Origin: Thalassospira sp. TSL5-1
GTDB lineage: Bacteria; Pseudomonadota; Alphaproteobacteria; Rhodospirillales; Thalassospiraceae
DNA: 64,000 nt
Assembly (NCBI RefSeq): GCF_001907695.1
Contig: NZ_KV880637.1
Span: 1-64,000, forward strand
Direction: 5' to 3'
The stretch's first letter is position 1. The number at the start of each line of letters is the position of its first letter. The notes beneath the pieces were generated by a model. It saw only the letters and a list, made by a program, of their open reading frames with translations, was not told the DNA's origin and searched no databases. Of the stretch, positions 16,149-24,355 are shown piece after piece. The position numbers and the translations under genes are program-made.

Positions 16149-17984
16149 ATGATTAATATTGCTAAATTGCCATCGTTGTTGCTTTTGGCGATGACCGTTT
16201 TTTGTGGCCTTATGATCGGTGATGGGCGCCACGCATTTGCGGCAACGACGACAATAACGTGCACCGGCCTCGCCACTGCCACATCAGCTGTATCTCATGT
16301 GTTCTACGACGACAGTGAAGGCGACTGCGTCGCGGGAAGCGGTAATCCCACCAGCGACGATTTGCGCGACATCATCTTCCAAGTCAATAACAATAAAGAC
16401 GCATTCGACCAATTCTCGATCGGAATTGGCGGTGCCTCCAATTCCACAGCGCATAGAGGATGCAGTATTGGCGATAAAAACTTCGCCGCTGGTGTTTTGT
16501 GCGTAGATGACCGCACTAATGTCACTAATGAAACCGCGACGGTCACCATTGATGGGGAGAACGGGGCGACGATCCGGATGACCGTCAATTATACGCTTTC
16601 CGGATTAGGGGGAGGAAGTACTGTGGCCTTCAACAGTGCATCGGTCACAATCACGACTGCTGATGCGGCGTCCTCCTCGGGGAGCTCGGCCGCTGCCCTG
16701 CGCGCGCTTCAAGGTTCGGTGACACGGGCGCAATCTGTGATCATCGGGCAGAATTTTGGGTCGCGGGTGGCCAATGTGGCAGCGGGCCCAACCGTTGGAA
16801 CGGTGCCAGCGGATGCCGCCTCGACACCGACACAGCAATTCGGTTTTGCTTCGGCGCGCTTGCTTGATGATCCCATGGAAAAGAAAACGCGCACAGAGGG
16901 CACAACCCTGGGCGGTCTGGCGATGCTTGCGTCTTTCGATACATCGCGGCTTTCTGCTGCGCAAGCCGCTGATAGTCCGACGGATGGAGCGGAACAACGC
17001 ACGCTGCTGTCTCGCGAAAGTCCGATTACGGTCTGGGGGCATGGGTCCTTTACCGATATTGAGAACACACGTAATCGGATGGGCGAGGACAGCCGTTATG
17101 ACGGCAACGTCTGGGGGTATAACCTGGGTGCGGATTATCGTTTTTCGTCCGCACTGGTGGCGGGCATGTCCGTCGGCTATGCGCATACCGACATTACAAC
17201 CACCTTTGAGAGCGGAACTTACAAAGAGGATACGTGGAACCTTTCTCCTTATGTCATCTATAGACCGTCGGATATGCTGACCTTCTCGGCGATTGCGGGT
17301 TATGCGTTCGGGGATGTTTCCAGAAGCCGCAATAGCACTGTGACGGGAAACACCGACAGCCAGAGCTGGTATCTGCAGGTCGATGTCCGCCAAACTTTCC
17401 AGCCGATCGCAGATAGCCCGTTTCGGGTCACGGGCGGGCTGGGAGCGTTGACGTCGCGCAGTACGCTTGCTGCCTACACCGAAAGTGACGGCAACCGGGT
17501 TGCTGAATCCTCGGTCAACACGGTTCAGTTAAAGCCAAATGCCGAGCTGGCTTATTCTTTCCAGATCAGCGAGACGTCTCTGACCCCATATGTGAAAGCG
17601 GGTTATATTCACGATTTCACCGACCAGACCAACGGCGATGCCGGGGCCTTTGACCTTGGCGGTGGTTTGCGGTTTGCCTCGGGCGGGACGGGTCTGTCGG
17701 GATCAATCGAAGGGTCGCGCATGGTCGGGCGTGAAGATTACCGCGAATACACGCTGAGCGGCTTGGTTGCTTATGGCATTTCGTTTACCGGTCGGGATGG
17801 AAGTTTTGCCGGAACGGCATCGCCCTATGTCGGTACCAGCCTGTCCGATAGCGGCACGCCTGGAATTTCTGCTGGCGCAACGCTGACCGACCGTGATGAC
17901 AGATTTTCCAGCAAATTGAATTTGTCCGGTGATCCGGCCACACGCAGCGCAGATATTCTGATCACGCTTGATCTAAAGTTTTGA
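16149..17984 (+). CDS. Autotransporter-like outer-membrane protein
   Basis: The 611-aa protein is read from ATG 16149, which follows GGGGGAA and opens a good signal peptide (MINIAKLPSLLLLAMTVFCG to AFAA). The mature N-terminal part (about 35-200) is a small domain with four Cys (TITCTG, DCVAG, GCSIG, LCVDD). A Ser/Ala-rich linker leads to a C-terminal beta-barrel of about 280 residues with alternating aromatic strands (VWGYNLGADYRF, YVIYRPSDMLTFSAIAGYAFGD). It ends in LITLDLKF, with the terminal Phe typical of Bam substrates. It probably inserts in the outer membrane and shows the N-terminal domain outside. The gene stands alone between repeats B and C. Confidence 0.75.
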   Translation: MINIAKLPSLLLLAMTVFCGLMIGDGRHAFAATTTITCTGLATATSAVSHVFYDDSEGDCVAGSGNPTSDDLRDIIFQVNNNKDAFDQFSIGIGGASNSTAHRGCSIGDKNFAAGVLCVDDRTNVTNETATVTIDGENGATIRMTVNYTLSGLGGGSTVAFNSASVTITTADAASSSGSSAAALRALQGSVTRAQSVIIGQNFGSRVANVAAGPTVGTVPADAASTPTQQFGFASARLLDDPMEKKTRTEGTTLGGLAMLASFDTSRLSAAQAADSPTDGAEQRTLLSRESPITVWGHGSFTDIENTRNRMGEDSRYDGNVWGYNLGADYRFSSALVAGMSVGYAHTDITTTFESGTYKEDTWNLSPYVIYRPSDMLTFSAIAGYAFGDVSRSRNSTVTGNTDSQSWYLQVDVRQTFQPIADSPFRVTGGLGALTSRSTLAAYTESDGNRVAESSVNTVQLKPNAELAYSFQISETSLTPYVKAGYIHDFTDQTNGDAGAFDLGGGLRFASGGTGLSGSIEGSRMVGREDYREYTLSGLVAYGISFTGRDGSFAGTASPYVGTSLSDSGTPGISAGATLTDRDDRFSSKLNLSGDPATRSADILITLDLKF

Positions 17985-18030
17985 ATTTTGCGCGATGCTG
18001 TTTGCACCATGATGGACCAGTCATAAGAAA

Positions 18031-18050
18031 AGGGCCGGATAACCGGCCCT
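18031..18050. terminator. Palindromic terminator after the autotransporter
   Basis: AGGGCCGG, loop ATAA, CCGGCCCT is a perfect 8-bp stem 46 nt after the stop codon. It lacks a strong T-run. A second long imperfect hairpin follows at once at 18051-18102. Confidence 0.65.
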
Positions 18051-18102
18051 CAGACCGCTGACAAACCCCGGGCTAAATTGCCTGGGGTTTGTCCGCAGTC
18101 TG
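18051..18102. other. Long imperfect hairpin
   Basis: CAGAC-GC-ACAAACCCC (18051-18069) pairs with GGGGTTTGT-GC-GTCTG (18084-18102) with two mismatches. A further AAATCGC/GCGATTT hairpin follows at 18103-18125. These three stacked hairpins separate the autotransporter from repeat C. Confidence 0.5.
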
Positions 18103-18130
18103 AAATCGCTCCTGTGGGGCGATTTTAAGC

Positions 18131-18372
18131 CGAAGGTCGAGAAAGGGCTCAGATTGCAGATCTCTCCTCATCTACATCATGAAAAAGCATCCTGCTCGCC
18201 CTTGTGGCGGGCCTTTGTAATGTCTGCTAGGTGGGGCCCTGTATGAGTTGGGCCAACTGTTCAAAACAAGCAAAGCATCGCTTTGCGCAGGCTCAGCAAG
18301 GGTGTCGCGCGCGGCAAAATCTGGCCCGGAAACCGACGATCTTCCTGCGTTGCGGGCCTGTATTCAGAACTG
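18131..18372 (+). repeat. Interspersed repeat, copy C with a degenerate second module
   Basis: Module 2 (18131-18220: CGAAGGTCGAG, CAGATTGCAGATCTCTCCTCATCTACATC) ends in the GCCCTTGTGGCGGGC hairpin. CTAGGTGGGGCCCTGTATGA follows, just as after the tRNA at 10173. A weak copy of module 1 (GATCTTCCTGCGTTGCGGGCCTGT, AACTGAAG) lies at 18331-18372. The piece is more decayed than copies A and B. Confidence 0.55.
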
Positions 18373-18650
18373 AAGACAGATTTGCGGCCTTCAGCACTAA
18401 AATGGGACGCTCCGTTCAGTCATAGCTGTTGCAACGGCAAGGACCGGGCGTGTATTGAGGAGGATACAGGCAGGTTCTTTACCCGGTTGCGTTCTGTCAG
18501 GGGCGATGGTTGGATGGTTCGCGGCAGGTTTACTGCGCACATGTGACTGTCTATCGGGGCTTTCGATGCGGGTCGAGAGAGACGGGAAGGAACTGCGGAC
18601 CGTTTTTGAGCAGCCGTTTTCGGCTGGCGTTAGGAAGATGTGAGGATATT
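18373..18650. other. Leader region of the SapC gene
   Basis: No gene is supported. CAGCCG-TTTT-CGGCTG (18611-18626) is a perfect small hairpin close to the start of the next gene and may be a regulatory or stabilising structure. The promoter was not identified with confidence. Confidence 0.35.
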
Positions 18651-19451
18651 TTGGCGAAAGAAAGCAAAACAAACGGCGCGGCAACCAAAAATGCAGCAAC
18701 TGCAGCACCAGCGGCAGCGCCTGCTGCTGGTGCATTGCCGCTGTTTTACAGCAAGCCGCGTGCGGTTCTGGCGGAACGGCATGGCAATATGTCGCTGACC
18801 CCGACGTCGGACTTTTCATTTGCCGCCAACACCAATTCGGTGCCGGTTGTGGCAACCGAACTGCCGATGGTCTGCAAGAATTATCCGATCCTGTTTACCG
18901 ATGGGGCACAGACCCAGATGGTTGCGCTTTTGGGCCTGCGGGCATCTGAAAACGTGATGGTCGATGACAAGGGCAACTGGACCCCGGGTACCTATGTTCC
19001 GGCCTATATCCGCCGTTATCCCTTCATCTTTTTTGAAAATGAAGACAAAAGCCAATACACCCTGTGCGTTGATGAAGATGCGAAAACCGTTGTTGAAGGC
19101 ACGGAAAACCCGTTCTTTGTCGATGGTGAACCGTCCAAAATGACGCAGGGCGCGCTGGATTTCTGCCGCGATTACCAGGCGCATTATGCCGCAACGGCAG
19201 AGTTCCTCAAGGCAATCAGCGAAGCGGACCTTCTGGTGGAAAACCGTGCCGATGCGACGCTGGCCGATGGCCGCAAGCTTAGCCTGTCGGGTTTTAAGGT
19301 GATTGACGAAGCCAAGTTCAACGCGCTGGATGATGAAACCTTCCTGGCGTGGCGCAAGCGCGGCTGGCTGCATCTGGTGTATTGCCATTTCATTTCCAAT
19401 GGCAACTGGAATGCGCTGATCGAACGCACGGCGATGAAGACCGCCAATTAA
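18651..19451 (+). CDS. SapC family protein
   Basis: The 266-aa protein starts at TTG 18651 (LAKESKTNG), with TGAGGA 7 nt upstream; the longer reading from 18510 runs through non-coding-looking sequence. After an Ala-rich stretch (about 10-30) comes the SapC fold, with PLFYSKPRAVLAERHG, YIRRYPFIFFE and a Trp-rich end WLHLVYCHFISNGNW. SapC was named from an S-layer-linked gene. The biochemical role is not known, though the family is often found near genes for catabolism or surface proteins. There is no signal peptide, so it is probably cytoplasmic. It is converged on by the XylX-like gene, with a shared terminator between. Confidence 0.85.
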   Translation: MAKESKTNGAATKNAATAAPAAAPAAGALPLFYSKPRAVLAERHGNMSLTPTSDFSFAANTNSVPVVATELPMVCKNYPILFTDGAQTQMVALLGLRASENVMVDDKGNWTPGTYVPAYIRRYPFIFFENEDKSQYTLCVDEDAKTVVEGTENPFFVDGEPSKMTQGALDFCRDYQAHYAATAEFLKAISEADLLVENRADATLADGRKLSLSGFKVIDEAKFNALDDETFLAWRKRGWLHLVYCHFISNGNWNALIERTAMKTAN

Positions 19452-19488
19452 GCTGGTCGTAACCGGCCTTAGGGCGAGAAATAGATAA

Positions 19489-19528
19489 GCAAAACCCCGG
19501 TGCCATAAATACGGCACCGGGGTTTTGT
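19489..19528. terminator. Bidirectional terminator
   Basis: AAAACCCCGGTGCC (19491-19504) pairs perfectly with GGCACCGGGGTTTT (19513-19526). A-rich and T-rich ends on both sides let it serve the SapC gene (+) and the convergent XylX-like gene (-). Confidence 0.9.
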
Positions 19529-19559
19529 GCATTTAAGCGGGTTTGTTCGCCGTGAGGGC

Positions 19560-20741
19560 TTATTTCAGCAGGCCACGCCGGGCGAGGTTGGACATCAGGG
19601 CGGTGATGCCAAAGGTCCAGGGGCTGATTTTATCGGAACGGTCCACCCGGTTGATCAGCGCGCCCAGTTGCGGGGTCGAGATTTTGACAATATCGCCAAT
19701 TTCATGGGTAAAGCCTGCGCCCTTGGCCCCACGGTCCTGAACCGGGGCAAACATGGTGCCCAAAAACAGCATGAAACCATCGGGATATTGGTGATGCTTG
19801 CCAATCGCCTGCCCAACAAGGCTTTCGGGCGAGCGGCTGATTTTGCTCATGGAACTGACGCCTTCAAGGTGGAAGTCGTCCTCGCCATCAATGGTCAGCG
19901 CGATATCGGCCGATTTGACATTTTCAAGCGTGAAGCTGCCGTCAAACAGGCGAATGAACGGCCCGACCGAGCAGGAGCCGTTATTGTCCTTGGCCTTGCC
20001 CAGCAAAAGGGCGGAGCGCCCCTCGACATCGCGGAGATTGACATCATTGCCCAGCGTCGCGCCAACAATGCGGCCGGTTGACGTAACAGCCAGGACCAGT
20101 TCGGGTTCCGGGTTGTTCCAGTGCGAAATCGGATGCAGGCCCACATTGGCCCCCTGGCCGACCGATGACATGGGCGGTGCCTTGGTGAAAATTTCCGCAT
20201 CCGGGCCAATGCCGACTTCCAGATATTGCGACCAGGCACCCTTTTCGAGCAGTACCTTTTTAATATCGGCGGCTTTATCGGAGCCCGGCTGAATTTGCGA
20301 GAGGTCTTCACCGATGATCTCGGTGATTTCGCGGCGGATCTGATCTGCCCTGGAGGAATCGCCCCGGGCCTGTTCCTCGATCACACGTTCCAGCAGGCTG
20401 GAAACAAAGGTCACACCGCTGGCCTTGACCGCCTGAACATCGTTTGGTGCCAGCAGGTGCATTTTGCCAGGGTCGCTATCAGGCGTGCTGTTGGCAAGAA
20501 CATCATCAAGCGCGCCCAGTACCGGGAAATCAGCCGCATTGGCAAGTTTCGCCACCAGGTCGTCACGTTCAAGAAGCTGGCTGGTGGTGGGCGCAAGCGC
20601 GCTGATGTCGTGCAGCATGCCATTTGCCAGCAAAACCGGCGTTGGGCCGCTGGCGCGCGGGTCCCAGACCCGGCCAATCAGTAGGGCGTCAGAGCTATCG
20701 TGCGGCAGAATGTCCTGGGCGTTCATTGAGTGTTCAAGCAT
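19560..20741 (-). CDS. xylX: FAH-family 2-keto-3-deoxy-pentonate dehydratase, XylX-like
   Basis: The 393-aa protein is close in length and in many blocks to Caulobacter XylX as I recall it: AGVTFVSSLLERVIEEQARGD, WSQYLEVGIGPDAEIFTK, HWNNPEPE, GNDVNLRDVEGRSALLL, QYPDGFMLFLGTMFAP and KISPWTFGI. The metal-binding Glu pair of the FAH fold is in NNPEPE. XylX dehydrates 2-keto-3-deoxy-xylonate to 2-oxoglutarate semialdehyde in the Weimberg pathway, and an arabinonate-type substrate is also possible. Start M1 or the Met at residue 6. No other Weimberg gene is adjacent, though a D-lyxose isomerase gene is at 48.8 kb. A substrate-free reading would be FAH family hydrolase. Confidence 0.75.
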   Translation of the reverse strand: MLEHSMNAQDILPHDSSDALLIGRVWDPRASGPTPVLLANGMLHDISALAPTTSQLLERDDLVAKLANAADFPVLGALDDVLANSTPDSDPGKMHLLAPNDVQAVKASGVTFVSSLLERVIEEQARGDSSRADQIRREITEIIGEDLSQIQPGSDKAADIKKVLLEKGAWSQYLEVGIGPDAEIFTKAPPMSSVGQGANVGLHPISHWNNPEPELVLAVTSTGRIVGATLGNDVNLRDVEGRSALLLGKAKDNNGSCSVGPFIRLFDGSFTLENVKSADIALTIDGEDDFHLEGVSSMSKISRSPESLVGQAIGKHHQYPDGFMLFLGTMFAPVQDRGAKGAGFTHEIGDIVKISTPQLGALINRVDRSDKISPWTFGITALMSNLARRGLLK

Positions 20742-20950
20742 TAAACGGGCCTGTTATTTTTCATGGGGTTCGGATAGGGGTGCAGGGCATGAAAAATGTG
20801 GTGCCCATGCAACCCTGCAAATATCTTGACCGACTACATCATGGAAAATGTGTTTTATCAATAAAATACCGAATCATTTTTCAAAAGGGGAGAGACAGGC
20901 TTTGGGGCCGCCCATTTCCCTTTTTTGCGCCTGTTTGTTCTTTCTGGTTC

Positions 20951-21586
20951 CTAATATTCACGGCCCGGACGGGCGCGATACACCGGGAAACTGAGCCGGA
21001 ATTTAAGGGCGGCGGCCCGCAGGGCAAAGGCGCACAGAAAGGCGACCAGGGCGACGGGCTGCTTGGGCAGTTCAAGCATTGCGGTGCCGACGGTATAGAT
21101 CAGGGCACCCAGCAGGGCTGAGGTAATGTAAATTTCCGGTCGCAGGATAAGCGGCAATTCATTACAGACAACATCGCGCACCATGCCGCCAAAGGTGGCA
21201 CTGATCATGCCCAGAATGATGGCAACCAGCGGCGAGAGGTTAAGGTTAAGGCCAATCGCCGCCCCGGTCACGCCAAACATCGCCAGCCCCAGCGCATCGA
21301 GCCATAAAAGGGCGACATAGCGGCGTTCAAGCAGATGGGCGGTAAAATAAACCACAACGGCACTGACAATGCAGGTGATGATCCAGGCAGGATCGCGGAT
21401 CCAGAAAACCGGGGTTTCGCCGGTGATCACATCGCGTACCGTGCCGCCGCCAATGCCGGTAAAGGTGGCAATCAGGATAAAACCGACAATATCCATTTGC
21501 CGGCGCGAGGCTTCAAGCGCACCGGTTACGGCAAAAACCGCAACGCCGGTTAGCTCCAGCCAGTAGGTCATGTCGGTCATGGTCAT
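20951..21586 (-). CDS. TRIC-type / UPF0126 membrane protein (YicG/YadS-like)
   Basis: The 211-aa protein starts at the Met of MTMTDMTYW (21586); the longer open frame to 21970 overlaps the map gene and is rejected. Seven predicted helices are arranged as two repeats of the UPF0126 domain, each with a conserved glycine-rich turn: GIGGGTVRDVITGETPVFW and ATFGGMVRDVVCNELPLIL. Bacterial members are cation channels of the TRIC family; some are described as glycine transporters. The gene stands alone and diverges from map across a 151-bp region. Confidence 0.88.
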   Translation of the reverse strand: MTMTDMTYWLELTGVAVFAVTGALEASRRQMDIVGFILIATFTGIGGGTVRDVITGETPVFWIRDPAWIITCIVSAVVVYFTAHLLERRYVALLWLDALGLAMFGVTGAAIGLNLNLSPLVAIILGMISATFGGMVRDVVCNELPLILRPEIYITSALLGALIYTVGTAMLELPKQPVALVAFLCAFALRAAALKFRLSFPVYRARPGREY

Positions 21587-21702
21587 GATTTTTATCCGTT
21601 GCCATGTTTTCAGGGACGTTTCAACCCTAGCATAATGCTCGCACGATGATCTGCCAGTGCGATTTTTGCAAGGGGTGGCCTCGTTTGTAGCAGGCTGTAT
21701 TC

Positions 21703-21731
21703 TTGACTTTGCCAGGCCAACATCGCATAGC
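21703..21731 (+). promoter_or_regulatory. Candidate promoter of map
   Basis: TTGACT (21703-21708), a 17-nt spacer and CATAGC (21726-21731) precede the ATG at 21738 by only 6 nt. No Shine-Dalgarno sequence is visible, so the transcript may be leaderless. Confidence 0.4.
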
Positions 21732-21737
21732 CTTTGT

Positions 21738-22490
21738 ATGACGATTAAATCCGAAAAAGACCTTGTCGCCATGCGCCGGATCGGGCGTTTGTGCGGCGAT
21801 ATTCGCGATGCCATGTGTGCCGCCGCCGAACCTGGCATGACCACAGCCGAGCTGGATGATATCGGCCGGGCGATGATGGACCGTGCCGGGGCGATTTCCG
21901 CACCGGAAGGGGAATATAATTTTCCCGGTGCTACCTGCATCAGTGTAAATGAAGTGGTGGCGCATGGCATTCCCGGTCCGCGTGTTTTGCGGCACGGGGA
22001 TTTGGTAAATGTCGATGTTTCGGCTTCGCTGGATGGCTATTTTGCCGATACCGGGGCCAGTTTTGTGCTGGGCGGGTTCGAGGCCAGCCGACCAGAAATT
22101 GAAAAACTGTGCCGCGATGGCAAAAAGGTGATGATGCGGGCGGTCAAAACCGTGCGTCATGGCACGCCGTTGCGTGAAATTGGCCTGACGGTGGAAAATT
22201 TCGCTCGCAAAAACGGTTATACGCTGCTTCGCAACCTTGCCAGCCACGGGGTGGGGCGGTCGCTGCATGAAGAGCCCAAGACCATCGCTACCTGGGATGA
22301 ACCGCGCGAGCGCCGTACCCTTAAAAAGGGGCAGGTGATTACCATCGAGCCGTTTTTATCCCTGGGCTCGGAATGGGCGACCGAAGACAAGGATGATGGC
22401 TGGACGCTTTATGCTGATACCGGCGCGCCCACCGTGCAATATGAGCATACGGTGGTGGTCACGCCCAAAGGCTATGAAATTCTGACCTGA
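21738..22490 (+). CDS. map: Methionine aminopeptidase, type I
   Basis: The 250-aa protein has the standard MetAP type I length and all five metal ligands: two Asp in NVDVSASLDGYFADTG, His in ASHGVGR, Glu in ITIEPF and Glu in YEHTVVV. It removes the initiator Met from new proteins. The ATG at 21738 is used because the upstream in-frame reading from 21657 crosses the probable promoter. The last 62 codons are repeated at 33619-33803, and foreign sequence begins 29 bp after the stop. The intact gene therefore sits at the left edge of an inserted block, and its 3' part may have come with the insert. Confidence 0.95.
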   Translation: MTIKSEKDLVAMRRIGRLCGDIRDAMCAAAEPGMTTAELDDIGRAMMDRAGAISAPEGEYNFPGATCISVNEVVAHGIPGPRVLRHGDLVNVDVSASLDGYFADTGASFVLGGFEASRPEIEKLCRDGKKVMMRAVKTVRHGTPLREIGLTVENFARKNGYTLLRNLASHGVGRSLHEEPKTIATWDEPRERRTLKKGQVITIEPFLSLGSEWATEDKDDGWTLYADTGAPTVQYEHTVVVTPKGYEILT

Positions 22491-22519
22491 AGGGCATCAA
22501 CGCAAAACCCCCGCCATAC
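22306..22519 (+). repeat. Left direct repeat of the map island (214 bp)
   Basis: Covers the last 185 bp of map plus 29 bp downstream, ending at CCGCCATAC. It matches 33619-33832 at a constant offset of 11,313 bp. By eye there are about 15 mismatches: nine in the coding part (eight silent) and six in the 3' tail. Homology stops inside what is the terminator hairpin in the right copy. Confidence 0.9.
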
Positions 22520-22559
22520 TGTCGACGCCATCGGCTCAGAGGATTGTCACCGACCCCTG

Positions 22560-22712
22560 TCAGGCCGCAAATTCCTGTACCGGTACATCACAAACAAAAC
22601 TCGCCGCAACAAGATGCTGGTTTTCCTCTGTCGTCAGTCTGCTCTCGCGGAGCGGTGAGCGCCGGTTGGGTTTGATCGCAGATTTGTACGGGTCGACTTC
22701 AAGACCTTTGAA
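22560..22712 (-). pseudogene. Possible C-terminal remnant of an unknown gene
   Basis: A minus-strand frame of 50 codons (FKGLEVDPYKSAIKP, REEN-type charged middle, ending PVQEFAA stop) runs from the end of the membrane-fusion gene toward the map junction. It has no start codon of its own. The reading is protein-like, but I do not recognise it. Confidence 0.2.
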
Positions 22713-22713
22713 G

Positions 22714-23634
22714 CTATTTATAGACACGAATAATGACCCGCTGTCCTACCCGAAACGGAGCGTCGGGGCTCAGCATGACTGTCGAAGTTGCGGTGCGAAT
22801 GTCGTTGCGTTCGCCGGATATGCCGGTTGACTGCATCAAAACGGGAGAAATGCGGCTGATGCGGCCTTGATATGCCTGCCCTGTTCTGTCTTCTGCAACC
22901 ACCTCAACAGGTACTCCGGGTTTGATGTTGTCGAGAAACTGTTCGGGAATCTCAGCCCTTACGATTTTTTGGCCTTCAGGAAGAATCGTGAAGACAACTG
23001 TTGCCCCGCTCGCGGCGGCAAATTCTCCGACCTTGATGCCCTGTCGAATAATGAAACCGTCAACGGGAGCGTGAATTGTTCGTATTTCGACCTCGCGCTT
23101 GGCAATATCACGCCGCATCCTGGCGACATTGAGAACCGAGGAGGCCACTTTCAGTTCGCCGGCGAGATTGTCCCTGGCCGCGAGTGCGTCATCAAGGGCT
23201 TGAGCCGAGACAGCATTTGCCGCTGCGGCACGTTTAACCCGGTCTGCCTGGCGAGAAAGATTTTTCATCTTCATTTGCAGAAGATTATATTGCTCTTCGG
23301 CCTGCAGGGCTTCCTCCGATGCGATCTTTACCGATAACGATTCCTGACTTGAATCGAGTATCGCCATCACGTCCCCCGCCTTGACCTGATCGCCCTCGTG
23401 CACCAGCAAGGATGCGACGATACCATCCCGGGGGGAGGTGACCCGAAAAAGACCGCCCGGGATATCCACGACCCCCCTTGCGGCAGCCAGGATGGGGCGA
23501 CCGACCAGATCCGGTCGGTCGGTGTTTTCCTGTGCGCTTGGGGGAAGCGTGGTGAAATACAACAGCGCCACGCCGATCAGGCCAGCGGAAATCGTTGTCA
23601 TTGCCGGACGTTTGATACGAGAGAAAAACTTCAT
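22714..23634 (-). CDS. Membrane-fusion protein of an ABC efflux system (MacA/DevB-like)
   Basis: The 306-aa protein begins at MKFFSRIKRPAMTT (23634), 4 nt after the ATPase stop; the longer frame lies inside the ATPase gene. A single N-terminal membrane/signal segment is followed by a lipoyl-like half (GIVASLLVHEGDQVKAGDVMAIL), a coiled coil (about 115-190), the other lipoyl half (IHAPVDGFIIRQGIKVGEF) and a beta-barrel. It is last of the eleven-gene operon and should connect the ABC permease to the NodT outer-membrane protein coded four genes earlier. Confidence 0.88.
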   Translation of the reverse strand: MKFFSRIKRPAMTTISAGLIGVALLYFTTLPPSAQENTDRPDLVGRPILAAARGVVDIPGGLFRVTSPRDGIVASLLVHEGDQVKAGDVMAILDSSQESLSVKIASEEALQAEEQYNLLQMKMKNLSRQADRVKRAAAANAVSAQALDDALAARDNLAGELKVASSVLNVARMRRDIAKREVEIRTIHAPVDGFIIRQGIKVGEFAAASGATVVFTILPEGQKIVRAEIPEQFLDNIKPGVPVEVVAEDRTGQAYQGRISRISPVLMQSTGISGERNDIRTATSTVMLSPDAPFRVGQRVIIRVYK

Positions 23635-23638
23635 GACT

Positions 23639-24352
23639 TCAAGATCCTGTGGAACTCTTACCGGAGAAGGAGCGGACGTCCCTGAACAAGCGTCCGTCTT
23701 CCATCTGGAGGACACGGTCAGCCTGCTTGACGAGACGCATGTCGTGCGAAACACACAACACCGCGGAACCGGAGTCTTTTGCGATGGATTGGAGAATCTC
23801 GACGATGTTACGCCCATTTTCGCTGTCGAGGGCGCTCGTCGGTTCGTCTGCGAATAGAATGGCAGGTTTTTTGACAATGGCGCGGGCAATCGCGACGCGC
23901 TGCTTTTCACCGCCGGACATTTCCGCCGGCCGCAGATGGCTTCTCTTTGACAAACCCACGCTGGCCAGAGCATCGATGGCCCGCTCACGGGCCTCCGCCG
24001 CCGGAACTGACATGTAATCGAGAGGTATCTGCACCTGTTCGACCGCAGTCAGGCCGGGGAAAAGATTGAACCCCTGAAAAACAAACCCGCAATTCTTCAG
24101 GCGAAATTCATCCCGCGCTTGGTCGCTCAATGACGAGAGCATGACATCCCCGGCATTGACGGAGCCTTCGTCTGCTTTGGTCATGCCGCTGAGGATTGCA
24201 AGGAGCGTGCTTTTGCCGCAGCCGGACGGCCCGGTCAGCAGCGTGAATTCGCCAGCGAATATATCCACCGAGACATCCGACAACGCCTGCATATGGATAT
24301 TGTGTATCGTAAACGACTTACCGAGATTACGCGCGCTGAGGGCAGGCAACAT
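23639..24352 (-). CDS. ABC transporter ATPase (MacB/LolD/DevA type)
   Basis: The 237-aa protein has Walker A GPSGCGKST (about 41-49), Q-loop FVFQGFNLFPGLTAVE, signature MSGGEKQR, Walker B ILFADEPTSALD and H-loop VSHD. The Q-loop sequence and length match the LolD/MacB subfamily that powers FtsX-type permeases. It lies 3 nt from the permease gene and 4 nt from the membrane-fusion gene. It energises export of the operon's product. Confidence 0.93.
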   Translation of the reverse strand: MLPALSARNLGKSFTIHNIHMQALSDVSVDIFAGEFTLLTGPSGCGKSTLLAILSGMTKADEGSVNAGDVMLSSLSDQARDEFRLKNCGFVFQGFNLFPGLTAVEQVQIPLDYMSVPAAEARERAIDALASVGLSKRSHLRPAEMSGGEKQRVAIARAIVKKPAILFADEPTSALDSENGRNIVEILQSIAKDSGSAVLCVSHDMRLVKQADRVLQMEDGRLFRDVRSFSGKSSTGS

Positions 24353-24355
24353 GGT

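Noticed and set aside
18510..18650. N-terminal extension of the SapC gene
   Set aside because: The extension lacks family similarity and the TTG at 18651 has a good ribosome site.
19527..20684. Open frames on the plus strand opposite the XylX-like gene
   Set aside because: The minus-strand protein is a well recognised family member; the plus frames are antisense shadows.
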